Assembly: GCA_943788505.1 (NCBI GenBank)
Contig: CALSQR010000001.1
Coordinates: 434,001 to 498,000 of the forward strand
Origin: an uncultured bacterium
Lineage (GTDB): Bacteria > Bacteroidota > Rhodothermia > Rhodothermales > UBA10348
Reading direction: 5' to 3'
Length of the DNA: 64,000 nt
Of the stretch, positions 44,866 through 54,766 are shown one piece after another. The notes beneath the pieces were generated by a model. That model saw nothing but the letters and a program-made list of their open reading frames with translations, was not told the DNA's origin and ran no database searches. How positions within the stretch are numbered: position 1 is the stretch's first letter; each line of letters begins with the position of its first letter. A program made the translations under genes and the position numbers.

Positions 44866-45417
44866 CTACCTTTGTTCACTATCAACGTCTATGCCAAGTT
44901 CTTGGAGCACCTCGATTGAAACGTCGTACTGTTCGCGTTTGAACATGAATAGGAACTCGCCGCTCGAATCAAAAATGTAATCATAACCTTCTGAATCAGC
45001 GACCTCGTTTATAGCCTGGAGAATCTTTTCTTGTACAGGCCGCATGAGCTGTTCTTGCTGAAGAAATATATCTCCTTCTGGACCAAAATACTTAACCCGT
45101 AAACGCTCAAGCGCCTCCTCTGCCTGAAGAATTTCCTGACGTCGTCGCTGACGCTCTTCATTGGTGTAAAGTAACTCACGGGCTTGATATTCGCGGAATT
45201 GGCCATCCAAATCCTCTTTCGTCTGATCAAGCTCATCTTGCCATGTTTGTGCAATCCGGTCGAGCTGCTGCTGTATCGTTGCATACTCAGGCATCTGCTC
45301 AAGCACATAGTCTGAATTTACATACCCAATTTTCTGCTGTGCTTGCGCGGGCGAAGCTAAGAGAAACAGGATCACTGCCAGGCTAAAAGCCCCTACGATT
45401 TGATTGGTTCGTTTCAT
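44866..45417 (-). CDS. OmpH/Skp-family periplasmic chaperone (first copy)
   Basis: About 183 residues from an ATG at 45417 that begins a typical signal (MKRTNQIVGAFSLAVILFLL ... AQA); the frame is open to 45492. Mature start QQKIGYVNSDYVLEQMPEYATIQQQ, then a helical hairpin (about 55-120), then EGYDYIFDSSGEFLFMFKREQYDVSIEVLQELGID at the end. It is 82 bp downstream of bamA, in the classical bamA-skp order. It binds unfolded barrels in the periplasm. Alternative ATG at 45420 is adjacent. Confidence 0.9.
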   Translation of the reverse strand: MKRTNQIVGAFSLAVILFLLASPAQAQQKIGYVNSDYVLEQMPEYATIQQQLDRIAQTWQDELDQTKEDLDGQFREYQARELLYTNEERQRRRQEILQAEEALERLRVKYFGPEGDIFLQQEQLMRPVQEKILQAINEVADSEGYDYIFDSSGEFLFMFKREQYDVSIEVLQELGIDVDSEQR

Positions 45418-45498
45418 CATGGCCGAAAGACGATTGACCGTCATTGGAGGAAGGAAGGTGTCTCGGAAACTGTACTTAAAAGTGGACTCCAATCAGGA

Positions 45499-47973
45499 TT
45501 ACTGTCCGAAACCCTGACCTAGACTGAACTGAAAGGTCCATTTCTTGGATCCGTCATGCTTGTTATTAATCGGCTCGAACTCGTCGTAATTGTATCCATA
45601 AGCCATTTCTACCATCCCAAGAATTGGAAGGAAGAATCGCATCCCAAAGCCTGCAGAACGATACAAGTCAGTTGGGTTGTAGGACGAGAACGAATTCCAC
45701 GCGTTCGCGGCATCTATAAACAGGTACGGTGCAGCCTGCAACTGCTCAGATTGAATAGCAATCCATCGTAGTTCTGCTGAGTACTTATTTAACAAACGCC
45801 CGCCAAATGGATCATTCTCGGTGCTACGAGGACCAAGTGCACCCAAAGGATACCCACGCATATAAACGATGTCCTTGCCAAAATAGCTATAGAATCCTTG
45901 CGTTTCGAAAGGTGAGCCACCAACAATAAACCGTTCGAACTGGACTTCATCCCCAGTCAAAGACCCTATATATCCGTAATCAGCACTAAACCCGAATGCA
46001 ATTTTGGGAGCAACCGGTGTATTCCAGGAACTGCTCATCCGCCATTTGTGGTACTGAATTAAGTTGCCTAACGGTGGAGCAATCTCAAGAGAGAGAAGGA
46101 ATTTTGACCCAGACGCAGGAAATAACGGGTGGCTTAGGTTATTGCGAAGCAACGTCTGCTTGAATGTGACCTCTTGGCTCACTCCGTTCGGAAGGGTTGA
46201 AATCCAGTCCTTGTTGTTATAGTACTGGAATCCAACTTGGGTCGACGTGCTAAACCACGGATCTGGCCATTTCAATCGTTGCTCGTAGAATACTCGCTGA
46301 GAAAACGTTAGGAGCTGGCCACTATCTGAATCGATATATGTGTACCCTGAAATCCTCGAGAAGGACGTGGAAAATCCGAGCTGACGGGGTCTTCCTTTGA
46401 ACCACGGCTCAGTAAAGGAGAGTGAATACTGTTGGTACCGACGCCCGTTTGTCTGAATTCCAACTGAGAAGCGTTGTCCATCACCGGCGGGAAGCGGCTT
46501 CCACTCCTCACCTTTAAGGAAATTCTGAGCCGAGAAGTTATTGAAGTTGAAGCGCAGCATCAGGATGAGGCCAAATCGCCCCCAAGTACCTGAAAGTTCT
46601 AGCTGATCCGTTCCCGTTTCCTCGAGGACATAGGACAGGTCCACTGTTTTGCTTTCTTCACGAACATCCACGCCTGGACCACCTGCAAGCGACTCCTGCG
46701 TGAAGTAGTTCAATTGCATCAGGCGACGAATGGATTCCTGGATCTGCGTCCTACTGAACCTATCGCCTGGGATTGTTCTCAGTTCGCGCCTAACGACATG
46801 GTCCTTTGTCTTCGTGTTTCCTGCGATCGACACCGTACCGTACTCGTATACATCTCCTTCAAAGATATCGAAGACAAAATCCAAGCTGTCTTGATCAACC
46901 GTAATCTTGGGCTGCACATTGAAGCGCATGTGCCCAGAATTATAGTAGAGGCTTGAGACATCGTTATTCTTGCCAACTCCGTATAGATTCTCAGTCAACT
47001 TACTGGAGTTATAGGCATCACCAACGAAGAAGCCCAAGCGTTCCGTTAGCTGAGCATCAGAGAACAGCGTGTTTCCTTCCCAATCTATATTGCGAATATG
47101 ATAGAGCGGGCCTTCGCGGACCTCGATTTCTACTACCATCGATGGCTTGTCCAAGTCTTGACCAACGATGTAGACAGAATCGCTTAGAACTTCGGCGTCG
47201 TAATAGCCCTTTTCGTTATACCGGTCCGTTACGCGCGCCATGTCCTTTTCGTACTCGGCACGGTCCAACTTTCCGCTTCGCCAGAAACGCCAACCACCCT
47301 TGGGCTTTGTTTCCATTGCTTTGACAATCGCAGCATCATCAAGACCTTCATTTCCATTGACGATAACCTCCTTGACCTTCACTTTTGGGCCTCTGGCCAC
47401 ATTAAAGGTGAGAGACTGCGTGTTGTCTTCGTGCTCTTCTCGCTGAACATCAATCGCTGCTAGCGGGAAGCCTTTTTCTGCATAGAATTGCTCAATAATC
47501 TGAATACTGCGAGCAATACTGTTTTCGTGAACCGGTCCTCGAGCAATCAATGGGACCTCTTTTCTCAAATCTTTGGCCTGGCTTTTTTTGATCCCTTCAA
47601 ACTCATAGGCCCTGAGCTTAGGCACCTCCCGAACCTTAATGACTAGATACAGGCCTGTACCAACTCGTCGTTCTTCCACAATCTGAACATCTTCGTATGT
47701 ACGCAGGCGATAAATCGCCCGGATAGCATCTCCTAGGGCCGGATCACCAGGGAGGGTCATCTTCTGACCGATTCTCAGACGTGATGTCTGTTGGACGAAG
47801 CTATTGGAATATTCGTCGGTCGTTCCCTCAACGGAGATTCCGAGAATTTCCACGATTTCCGGTGCCACACCAGGAATTCCAGCCTGCGCCACCGATCCAT
47901 TCCGGTTTTGAGCATCAGCAGTGCCGATACCCGCAAGGAGGATAGCTATTAGTAATAGGGCTCTAGGGCGCAT
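45499..47973 (-). CDS. bamA: Outer-membrane protein assembly factor BamA
   Basis: About 824 residues from an ATG at 47973, chosen because it opens a signal peptide (RALLLIAILLAGIGTADAQ); the frame is open to 48066. Five POTRA domains can be followed (for example VPKLRAYEFEGIKKS, VKEVIVNGNEGLDDAAIV, YHIRNIDWEGNTLFSDAQL, YGTVSIAGNTKTKDHVVRREL). Then comes the Omp85 barrel, with the hallmark YSLSFTEPWFKGRP and MRGYPLGALGPR (the VRGF-like loop-6 motif), and a C-terminal barrel end FQFSLGQGFGQ. It is essential for inserting beta-barrels. It precedes two ompH genes. Confidence 0.96.
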   Translation of the reverse strand: MRPRALLLIAILLAGIGTADAQNRNGSVAQAGIPGVAPEIVEILGISVEGTTDEYSNSFVQQTSRLRIGQKMTLPGDPALGDAIRAIYRLRTYEDVQIVEERRVGTGLYLVIKVREVPKLRAYEFEGIKKSQAKDLRKEVPLIARGPVHENSIARSIQIIEQFYAEKGFPLAAIDVQREEHEDNTQSLTFNVARGPKVKVKEVIVNGNEGLDDAAIVKAMETKPKGGWRFWRSGKLDRAEYEKDMARVTDRYNEKGYYDAEVLSDSVYIVGQDLDKPSMVVEIEVREGPLYHIRNIDWEGNTLFSDAQLTERLGFFVGDAYNSSKLTENLYGVGKNNDVSSLYYNSGHMRFNVQPKITVDQDSLDFVFDIFEGDVYEYGTVSIAGNTKTKDHVVRRELRTIPGDRFSRTQIQESIRRLMQLNYFTQESLAGGPGVDVREESKTVDLSYVLEETGTDQLELSGTWGRFGLILMLRFNFNNFSAQNFLKGEEWKPLPAGDGQRFSVGIQTNGRRYQQYSLSFTEPWFKGRPRQLGFSTSFSRISGYTYIDSDSGQLLTFSQRVFYEQRLKWPDPWFSTSTQVGFQYYNNKDWISTLPNGVSQEVTFKQTLLRNNLSHPLFPASGSKFLLSLEIAPPLGNLIQYHKWRMSSSWNTPVAPKIAFGFSADYGYIGSLTGDEVQFERFIVGGSPFETQGFYSYFGKDIVYMRGYPLGALGPRSTENDPFGGRLLNKYSAELRWIAIQSEQLQAAPYLFIDAANAWNSFSSYNPTDLYRSAGFGMRFFLPILGMVEMAYGYNYDEFEPINNKHDGSKKWTFQFSLGQGFGQ

Positions 47974-48142
47974 GTAGGGGTCTTTCTCTTTTCCTTCAGG
48001 ATCTTCATCACATAGAAGCGGATGAACGGCCAGCGTCCTGCAGGGGTTTCCAATTGAGCGAGGCATTCCGGCGTACGGCAGGAACGCGCTACGAAACTAG
48101 TTATTGTCTGGACGTCTGATTGCGTCTTTCAGTAAAGCCTTA

Positions 48143-48898
48143 TCAGGTTTCGCTTAACACACCTCCAAACCGCCGCTCTCTGTCCTGAAAATCTCGGATA
48201 GCGGCATATAGGTGCTGTCTCCTGAAATCAGGCCAAAAAACAGGTGAGAAGTGTAATTCCGAATAGGCCATTTGCCAGAGCATGAAATTAGAAATACGCC
48301 GTTCCCCTCCTGTGCGAATCAGAAGGTCCGGATCGGACATTCCTGCGGTGGAAAGATGAGCATTGATCACTTCTTCATCTACGCCATCTGCATTCAGTTG
48401 TCCATCTTCAACACTGTTGGCTATTGACTGAACGGCTTTCGTTAGGTCCCACCTTCCGCTATAGGACAGAGCCAAAGTGAGCGTCATTCTAGAGTATGAC
48501 GACGTGTCACTAATTAGTGACTGCAATTCTTCCTGGCAGACATCCGGCAGGTGGCTAACATCGCCAATTGCATTCAGCCGAATGTCGTTTTCATGAAACG
48601 TTGCAGCCTCCTTTCTGAGTGCATTGATCAAAAGCTGCATTAGCGCATTGATCTCGGGGAGCGGCCGACTCCAATTTTCGGTGGAAAACGTGTAGAGTGT
48701 AAGGTTTGGAACGCCAAGTTCAGCACAGCTTTCAGTTATGTCCCTGACAGAGTGTACTCCTTGACGATGCCCTTTGACGCGCGCAAAGCCTTTATTCTTG
48801 GCCCAACGGCCATTCCCATCCATGATAACGGCAATGTGCTCGGGCAAGGCTCCTCCCTCAACCAGTTCCTTCTGTATGTCAGCGTCCGATCGGCTCAA
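48143..48898 (-). CDS. uppS: Undecaprenyl pyrophosphate synthase
   Basis: 251 residues, starting with TTG at 48898. HIAVIMDGNGRWAKNKG holds the catalytic Asp (D27). GVHSVRDITESCAELGV, LTLYTFSTENWSRP (F-S-x-E-N-W-x-R-P), LALSYSGRWDLTKAV, DLLIRTGGERRISNFMLWQMAYSEL and the final part are the UppS family. It makes the C55 lipid carrier for wall and surface glycans. It lies 13 bp after rseP and 170 bp before bamA, in the conserved order. Confidence 0.94.
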   Translation of the reverse strand: MSRSDADIQKELVEGGALPEHIAVIMDGNGRWAKNKGFARVKGHRQGVHSVRDITESCAELGVPNLTLYTFSTENWSRPLPEINALMQLLINALRKEAATFHENDIRLNAIGDVSHLPDVCQEELQSLISDTSSYSRMTLTLALSYSGRWDLTKAVQSIANSVEDGQLNADGVDEEVINAHLSTAGMSDPDLLIRTGGERRISNFMLWQMAYSELHFSPVFWPDFRRQHLYAAIRDFQDRERRFGGVLSET

Positions 48899-48911
48899 GA
48901 ACGTCCCTGCC

Positions 48912-50297
48912 TCAGAGTTTCAACAGGTCATTAAAAATGACGAAAACCATAAATGCCAGCAGGATGACCATCCCAACCTGCTGAAGGACCATCCTGATTT
49001 TGAGGGATGGCTCTTTTCGTGCGATGGCTTCGTAGATAAGGAAAACCAAATGCCCTCCATCTAACGCAGGAATTGGCAAGATGTTGATGATGGCCAACGT
49101 AATTGACAACATGGCGACAATCTGCCAAAAGAATGGGGCACCCATGTCTGCAGCCTCTCTCGTGACCTTGGCAATCATTACCGGGCCGCCAATGTTCTCA
49201 CGGAAATTATCCTGACCAACGAAAATGCGTTTTAAACTGGACGCCACCATTCGTGTGTTTAACCACGTATCTGACGTACCGCTAATAATAGCTTCACCCA
49301 GCGAGTAGTTTTTCAGTCGTACGTATTGCTGAATGCCGAGTACAACCTGTCCATCAGCTGACCCAGAACCAGCGATTGAAACCTCCCATGAGGTCCCTCC
49401 AACTGTCTGCAGCGAGTCTGGGAGCCGAACAGCCCCGGATGAAACGGCCGTATTTACTGAATCAGGTCGCAGGAACCGCAGCGTAAAGGACTCTCCCGCC
49501 GTTGCTTGTAAGACTGGCGTGATCTGCTGGAAATACGTGATGGTCGAATCTCCGATCGCTAGAATATGGTCACCCGGAAGTAGTCCAGCTTGATCTGCGG
49601 CTGAAGCGCCGCTGACATATCCGATAATTGACGGATCGAAATCAATCCCAAAGTCCCCACCTGACTGATTCAAGCGAGTCATGATGTCTCGCGGTCCTTC
49701 GAGGCGAATCAACTCCCCTTCCCTGTCTACATCTATAATCAATGGGTCGGAGAGCAGTAGCTCTTCCATGCCACTGAGACCTTCAAGGACATCAACAGGC
49801 TTGCCATTAACTGCCGATATCATATCTCCTGTGCGCAGACCCATCTCGTAAGCAACGGATGACTCGTTCACGAGGACAGCACCAACGGCAGGGTCGTATG
49901 CTTCTCCGTAGGTAGCCTTTAGCGTAATGAATATGATGGCAGCGAGAATGATGTTGAATAGCACTCCCCCGGTAATGACGAGCATGCGCTGCCAGACGGG
50001 TTTAGAGCGGAATTCCCAAGGTTTTGGCTCTTCTGCCAACTCATCGGCATCCATGCTCTCATCGACCATACCAGCGATTTTTACATACCCGCCTAGCGGA
50101 GTCAATCCAATGACATATTCAGTTCCACCGACGGTCGCCCCAATCACTTTCGGTGGAAATCCAACAGAAAACTTGTCTACCCGCATCTTGAAGAGCTTGG
50201 CAAACAGAAAATGCCCCAACTCGTGAATGAACACGAGAATCATGATGGCAAGCAGGACCCAGCCGATATACGGCAGGAAATTCAGGATCGCATCCAT
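48912..50297 (-). CDS. rseP: Site-2 protease RseP (M50 family)
   Basis: 461 residues. MILVFIHELGHFLFAKLF gives the HExxH zinc motif (H25-E26-H29) in the first membrane helix. Then GFPPKVIG, GGYVKIAG, two PDZ-like regions (YEMGLRTGDMISAVNGKPV; AADQAGLLPGDHILAIGDS), and INILPIPALDGGHLVFLIYE (the third Zn ligand, NxxPxPxLDGG). It cuts anti-sigma factors inside the membrane, releasing an envelope stress sigma factor. Between dxr and uppS; cdsA, often present here, is absent. Confidence 0.95.
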   Translation of the reverse strand: MDAILNFLPYIGWVLLAIMILVFIHELGHFLFAKLFKMRVDKFSVGFPPKVIGATVGGTEYVIGLTPLGGYVKIAGMVDESMDADELAEEPKPWEFRSKPVWQRMLVITGGVLFNIILAAIIFITLKATYGEAYDPAVGAVLVNESSVAYEMGLRTGDMISAVNGKPVDVLEGLSGMEELLLSDPLIIDVDREGELIRLEGPRDIMTRLNQSGGDFGIDFDPSIIGYVSGASAADQAGLLPGDHILAIGDSTITYFQQITPVLQATAGESFTLRFLRPDSVNTAVSSGAVRLPDSLQTVGGTSWEVSIAGSGSADGQVVLGIQQYVRLKNYSLGEAIISGTSDTWLNTRMVASSLKRIFVGQDNFRENIGGPVMIAKVTREAADMGAPFFWQIVAMLSITLAIINILPIPALDGGHLVFLIYEAIARKEPSLKIRMVLQQVGMVILLAFMVFVIFNDLLKL

Positions 50298-50346
50298 GGA
50301 GCGCGGGGTTGAGGCTGTTCTTCAAGGGGGGGTCGTAGGATGCGCT

Positions 50347-51525
50347 CTAATTCCCGCCTGCACCTGCTAGTTCCTTCGCGACCATTCGGGCTTCACGATC
50401 GGCCTCGAGACGTGATTCAAGCGACATAGCCGAAGCAGCTGGCACTAGATCGAGTGTTTTTTCGAGAAGGTGCGGAATGTCGACGAAGCTGACCGACCCT
50501 TTTAGAAAGCCGGCTACGATCTCTTCGTTTGCCGCATTCAGCACCGCACTCGCCCCTCCTCCTTCCTCCAAAACGCGGTATGCAAGATTTAAACACGGAT
50601 ATCTTTTCGGATCAGGCGCCTCGAACGTGAGGGTTTGATTGACCGTCCAGTCTATCCGAGGATGGTGGGCGCTCCATCGATCGGGATACGACAGTGCTAC
50701 CTGAATTGGGACCTTCATATCTGGAGGGCCCAGTTGCGCTTTTGAAGAACCATCAACGAACTGCACCATCGAATGGATTACAGACTGGGGATGAATGACT
50801 ACGTCAATCTTTTCGGGCGCTACATCGAACAACCAGCGCGCCTCTATGACCTCAAGCCCTTTGTTCATCATCGAGGCTGAGTCAATCGTGATTTTGGGGC
50901 CCATATCCCAATTAGGGTGATTCAATGCTTCTGTAAGAGAAATAGCAGCAAAGGTATCCAAGGGGCGATTACGGAAAGGGCCTCCGGACGCCGTAAGAAT
51001 AATTTTTTCAATGGAGGATGAAGGCTCCCCAAAAAGGCATTGAAAGATAGCTGAGTGTTCGCTGTCGACTGGGATAATCTCGGCCCCATGCGTTTCACAC
51101 AGCCCCTTGATCAAGTCGCCGGCTATCACCATTGTTTCTTTGTTGGCTAAGGCTATCCTGCGCCCACGCTCAACAGCAGCAAGCGTAGGCAACAAGCCCG
51201 CTGCACCAACCATACCAGTAACTACCACGTCCACATCGTCTAGTGCAGCTATCTCGCAGACTCCTTCTGCACCCGAAAGTACGCGGCAATCTACCTGGCC
51301 CCTTAGAGAAGAGGCGGCCTGTTCATTGGCCAATGCGACAAATGAAGGCTTGAATTCTTGTGCCTGCATGGCGAGCAACGTCGCATTTGATCTGGCCGCT
51401 AGCCCTACAATCCGTATTCGGTCCGGAAAACTCCGGGCAATATCCAAAGTTTGTGTGCCGATTGAGCCGGTGGACCCGAGTACGACCAAACGCAATGGAG
51501 ATCCTTCGATGTTGATTGCAGACAT
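50347..51525 (-). CDS. dxr: 1-deoxy-D-xylulose 5-phosphate reductoisomerase
   Basis: About 392 residues from the ATG at 51525; the frame is open to 51576. RLVVLGSTGSIGTQTLDIARSFPDR (GSTGSIG, NADPH binding), ALANKETMVIAGDLI, PVDSEHSAIFQCL (metal: D, E), LTASGGPFR, GPKITIDSASMMNKGLEVIEARWLF (landmarks TIDSASMMNKGLE) and VIHPQSVIHSMV follow. It makes MEP for isoprenoids, including the UppS substrate. The gene starts the minus-strand operon dxr-rseP-uppS-bamA-ompH-ompH. Confidence 0.95.
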   Translation of the reverse strand: MSAINIEGSPLRLVVLGSTGSIGTQTLDIARSFPDRIRIVGLAARSNATLLAMQAQEFKPSFVALANEQAASSLRGQVDCRVLSGAEGVCEIAALDDVDVVVTGMVGAAGLLPTLAAVERGRRIALANKETMVIAGDLIKGLCETHGAEIIPVDSEHSAIFQCLFGEPSSSIEKIILTASGGPFRNRPLDTFAAISLTEALNHPNWDMGPKITIDSASMMNKGLEVIEARWLFDVAPEKIDVVIHPQSVIHSMVQFVDGSSKAQLGPPDMKVPIQVALSYPDRWSAHHPRIDWTVNQTLTFEAPDPKRYPCLNLAYRVLEEGGGASAVLNAANEEIVAGFLKGSVSFVDIPHLLEKTLDLVPAASAMSLESRLEADREARMVAKELAGAGGN

Positions 51526-51638
51526 GGATAGCCAAACGTTCTCAAGGAGAGGGCAATTAGAAGCCGCTCGAAACATACGGGGCTCCGCCGCGATATTAAA
51601 GCGCCCGGCATTGTACTTCCTTCAACTCCCCGACTGGC

Positions 51639-53489
51639 TTGAAATATTTCGCTCTTTTTCTGGCCCTTGTTCTTTCGATGGTATCGCCTGTTCAGGCACA
51701 AACAGTCGAAGAATCCCAGGTTGGCCGTTTTGAATTAGCTCAGTCTTTCCTACGAGCAGCGCAGTATGAGCGTGCCATCTCCCTTTTGGAGGGGCTGCAC
51801 GAGGAAAGCCCAGCGACCCACGTTTTCTATGAACGCCTTCGCGAAGCGTATGAGAGCGTGAAACGATATGATGCGGCGATTGCCTTGGTAGACTCGAAGA
51901 TCAAATCAGAAACCTCGCCTACGTCCTATTTAACGGAAAAGGCACGCCTCCTATTCCTCAAGGGCGACGAAGCAGGAGCAAGGGTTCAATGGGATCAAGC
52001 CATTAAGACCAATCCAGAATCACCAAGCGTGTACTTGCTGGTTTATCGCTCGCTAATGCAACTGCGGCTTTTCGATTATGCAATCGATGTTCTGGAGGAA
52101 GGACGAGAAAAGGGAGATAATCAAGCTCTATTCCAGACTGATCTAGCTCAACTTTATAACCTCACTTCTCAGCACGGCAAAGCCGTAATACAGTACCTAG
52201 AGTTGCTTTCATTGAATCAGAATCAGCTAAGCTATGTCAAGAGCCAGCTGGGACAGTTCTTGACGTCACCCGAAGCAATCGAAGAGAGCAGAAAAGAGGC
52301 CGAAGCCGGAGTGGCTAGAGAGCCTTTAAATCGAGCCTACCGAGAGCTTTTAGGCTGGTTATATGTTGAGGGAGACCAGTACTCAGAGGCACTCGATACA
52401 TATCGCGCGATAGACCGTTTGGAAAAAGAAGAAGGCCGAATGTTATTCGGTTTCGGACTGATTGCAGCCGACGGAGGAGCTTATGGCGTTGCCTTGGAAT
52501 CCTTCGATGAAGTATTACGCCGCTATCCTGATTCGCCCTCGGCACCTGACGCCATGCGCGGCCTAGGCATGATGCAAGAAAAATGGGCTGAGATGTTGGG
52601 CGAGCGTGTGTTTGACGTTTCCGGAACGAGGCTCGAGCGAAATCATTGGGATGAAGCCCTAGAGACCTATCAACGCTTCCTTGTTGAATACCCCCAACAT
52701 CCACAGTTTCCGGATGTTTTGCGGCGCATTGGAGTTCTGCAACAGAATGTGTTTTTCGATTTTGAAGCAGCTGAAAAGGTGCTGCTAGAAGTTGCTGCCA
52801 GGTATCCACAAACGGACGCTGCAAATCAGGCCGCTTACGATCTAGGCCGCTTAGCCGTTACGCAGAACCGCCTCGAAGATGCACGCATTCGATTTAGCCG
52901 ACTGCTTACTCGATTACGCACCGGAGAACTAGCCGATCTTGCACGATATGAACTTGCGATGCTGCACTTCTACCAGGGAGATTTCGATGCGGCCGACAGT
53001 TTCACACGCGCCATGCAGGAGAACACATCGACCGACGTAGCCAACGATGCCATCTCCATGAAAGTAATGCTCATCGAAAGCAAGGGCCCCGATTCGCTTA
53101 ACACTCCCCTTCGCCGATTTGCAAGGATTCAACTCTTATCGAGACAGCGTGAGTGGGAATCTGCTAGGCACCAGCTGGAAGACTTGATGAACGAGTTCGG
53201 TCAGCATCCGCTAGCTGATGATATGCTTCTTGAAAAAGCAGGCCTGCAAGCGCGAACCGGCGACCTTCTCGGTGCTGTTCAATCGTACCTTGAGCTGCCC
53301 TTGTTATATCCCCGCAGTTTCCTGGGGCCACGAAGCCTCCTAGAAGCTGCTCTTATCCAGGCAGAAGCGTTGGATGACCCGGAGGCTGCAATCGCTACCT
53401 ATCAACGCATCCTTCAGGAATTCCCAGGATCACTCCTCATTCCGCAAGTAAGGGATGCAATCCGCCTTCTACGGGGCGATCAAGTTTGA
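51639..53489 (+). CDS. Secreted TPR-repeat protein
   Basis: 616 residues from TTG at 51639, selected because it is followed directly by a perfect signal peptide (KYFALFLALVLSMVSPVQA). The rest is a TPR solenoid (LAQSFLRAAQYERAISLLEGL ... ALETYQRFLVEYPQHPQFPDVL and so on) of at least eight repeats, resembling the larger protein at 6800. Likely a periplasmic scaffold. It overlaps the next gene by 1-4 bp (TGATG), an unknown but apparently obligate partner. Divergent from dxr, with starts 113 bp apart. Confidence 0.75.
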   Translation: MKYFALFLALVLSMVSPVQAQTVEESQVGRFELAQSFLRAAQYERAISLLEGLHEESPATHVFYERLREAYESVKRYDAAIALVDSKIKSETSPTSYLTEKARLLFLKGDEAGARVQWDQAIKTNPESPSVYLLVYRSLMQLRLFDYAIDVLEEGREKGDNQALFQTDLAQLYNLTSQHGKAVIQYLELLSLNQNQLSYVKSQLGQFLTSPEAIEESRKEAEAGVAREPLNRAYRELLGWLYVEGDQYSEALDTYRAIDRLEKEEGRMLFGFGLIAADGGAYGVALESFDEVLRRYPDSPSAPDAMRGLGMMQEKWAEMLGERVFDVSGTRLERNHWDEALETYQRFLVEYPQHPQFPDVLRRIGVLQQNVFFDFEAAEKVLLEVAARYPQTDAANQAAYDLGRLAVTQNRLEDARIRFSRLLTRLRTGELADLARYELAMLHFYQGDFDAADSFTRAMQENTSTDVANDAISMKVMLIESKGPDSLNTPLRRFARIQLLSRQREWESARHQLEDLMNEFGQHPLADDMLLEKAGLQARTGDLLGAVQSYLELPLLYPRSFLGPRSLLEAALIQAEALDDPEAAIATYQRILQEFPGSLLIPQVRDAIRLLRGDQV

Positions 53490-54763
53490 TGAACGACATG
53501 ATGCAACGTTTTCTACTGTTTGCCTTCTTACTTCTCATGACGGTCAGGACTTCTATGTCTCAGGACATTCTGGTCCCAATGGATGACACGCAGTCAGATC
53601 ATCTCAAGGCGTATGGTTTAACCTTTTGGGCGCTTGAGAGACAAATCGATGTAGACTGGCTGCTCAACTACAGAGGTGGGTCATTCCTATTTGTGCGTGA
53701 GCCTGAAATCGAATCCGAGTTGCGGATTAGAGGTGTTTCGTACGAGGTCATCAGTGGTTCGAGAACAGCAGCTATTATTTCTGAAGTCGAGAGCGATGCT
53801 GCCAACACTTCGATGGTTCGCCTAGAAAAACCACCAAGGATAGCCGTATACGCGCCCGATCAAACGCTACCCTGGGATGATGCCGTTTTGCTTGCTTTGA
53901 CGTATGCCGAAGTGCCCTACGAAATGATCTATGATGATGATGTCCTTACTGGCGCCCTAGATGAATATGATTGGTTACACCTTCATCATGAGGACTTTAC
54001 AGGACAATTCGGGAAGTTTTTCAACTACAGAGCAACGCCATGGTATGTCGAGCAACAACGAGCTGCTGAAGTTTCAGCGCGTAAGAACGGCTTCAGAAAG
54101 GTGAGTGAGCTAAAATTGGCAGTAGTCGAGCGCATCAGGGAATACGTCGGTGGAGGCGGTTTCCTGTTCGCCATGTGTTCTGGAACAGATACGTTCGATA
54201 TTGCGCTGGCCTCACATCAGACGGACATCGTTCCTCCGGAATATGATGGCGATCCGATAGATCCTGATGCGATGTCCCAATTAGACTTCTCTCATACGTT
54301 CGCTTTTACAGATTTTCGGCCCATTTTTAATGCTCGTGAATATGAGCACTCGAATATTGATGCCGGACCTCCGCCCCAACCACTTCGGAACCCAGCTGTT
54401 GATTACTTCACGTTGTTCGAATTCAGCGCTAAGTACGACCAAGTACCGACGATGTTGACCCAGAACCATGTCCCGACAATTAAGGGTTTTATTGGTCAAA
54501 CGACGAACTTTCGGAAATCAGTTGTCAAAACAGGTGTCGTCATTCTTGCCGAGGCACCGGGCCGCGACGAAGTCCGGTATCTACATGGTACGTTCGGAGA
54601 GGGCACATTCACCTTTTATGGTGGACACGATCCTGAGGATTATCAGCATTACGTTGGTGATCCCCCAACCGACCTTAGCCTACACAAGCACTCGCCAGGA
54701 TATCGCCTCATCCTGAACAATATTCTTTTTCCTGCCGCAAAGAAAAAGAAACAGAAAACTTGA
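53489..54763 (+). CDS. Secreted protein commonly auto-named 'asparagine synthetase B' (no synthetase domains)
   Basis: 424 residues from the ATG at 53489. A signal peptide (RFLLFAFLLLMTVRTSMS) is followed by VPMDDTQSDHLKAYGLTFWALE, IDVDWLLNYRGGSFLF, WDDAVLLALTYAEVPYEMIYDDD, WLHLHHEDFTGQFGKF and GGGFLFAMCSGTDTFDIAL. This is a Bacteroidota family that databases often call asparagine synthetase B, but none of that enzyme's glutaminase or ATP-binding motifs are present. The partial class-I glutaminase-like shape (MCSGTD) is not proof. It probably lies in the periplasm, with the TPR partner just upstream. Function unknown. Confidence 0.65.
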   Translation: MNDMMQRFLLFAFLLLMTVRTSMSQDILVPMDDTQSDHLKAYGLTFWALERQIDVDWLLNYRGGSFLFVREPEIESELRIRGVSYEVISGSRTAAIISEVESDAANTSMVRLEKPPRIAVYAPDQTLPWDDAVLLALTYAEVPYEMIYDDDVLTGALDEYDWLHLHHEDFTGQFGKFFNYRATPWYVEQQRAAEVSARKNGFRKVSELKLAVVERIREYVGGGGFLFAMCSGTDTFDIALASHQTDIVPPEYDGDPIDPDAMSQLDFSHTFAFTDFRPIFNAREYEHSNIDAGPPPQPLRNPAVDYFTLFEFSAKYDQVPTMLTQNHVPTIKGFIGQTTNFRKSVVKTGVVILAEAPGRDEVRYLHGTFGEGTFTFYGGHDPEDYQHYVGDPPTDLSLHKHSPGYRLILNNILFPAAKKKKQKT

Positions 54764-54766
54764 TCT

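Noticed and set aside
53489-54763. Asparagine synthetase function
   Set aside because: No glutaminase N-terminal Cys or PPi-loop motif; has a signal peptide.
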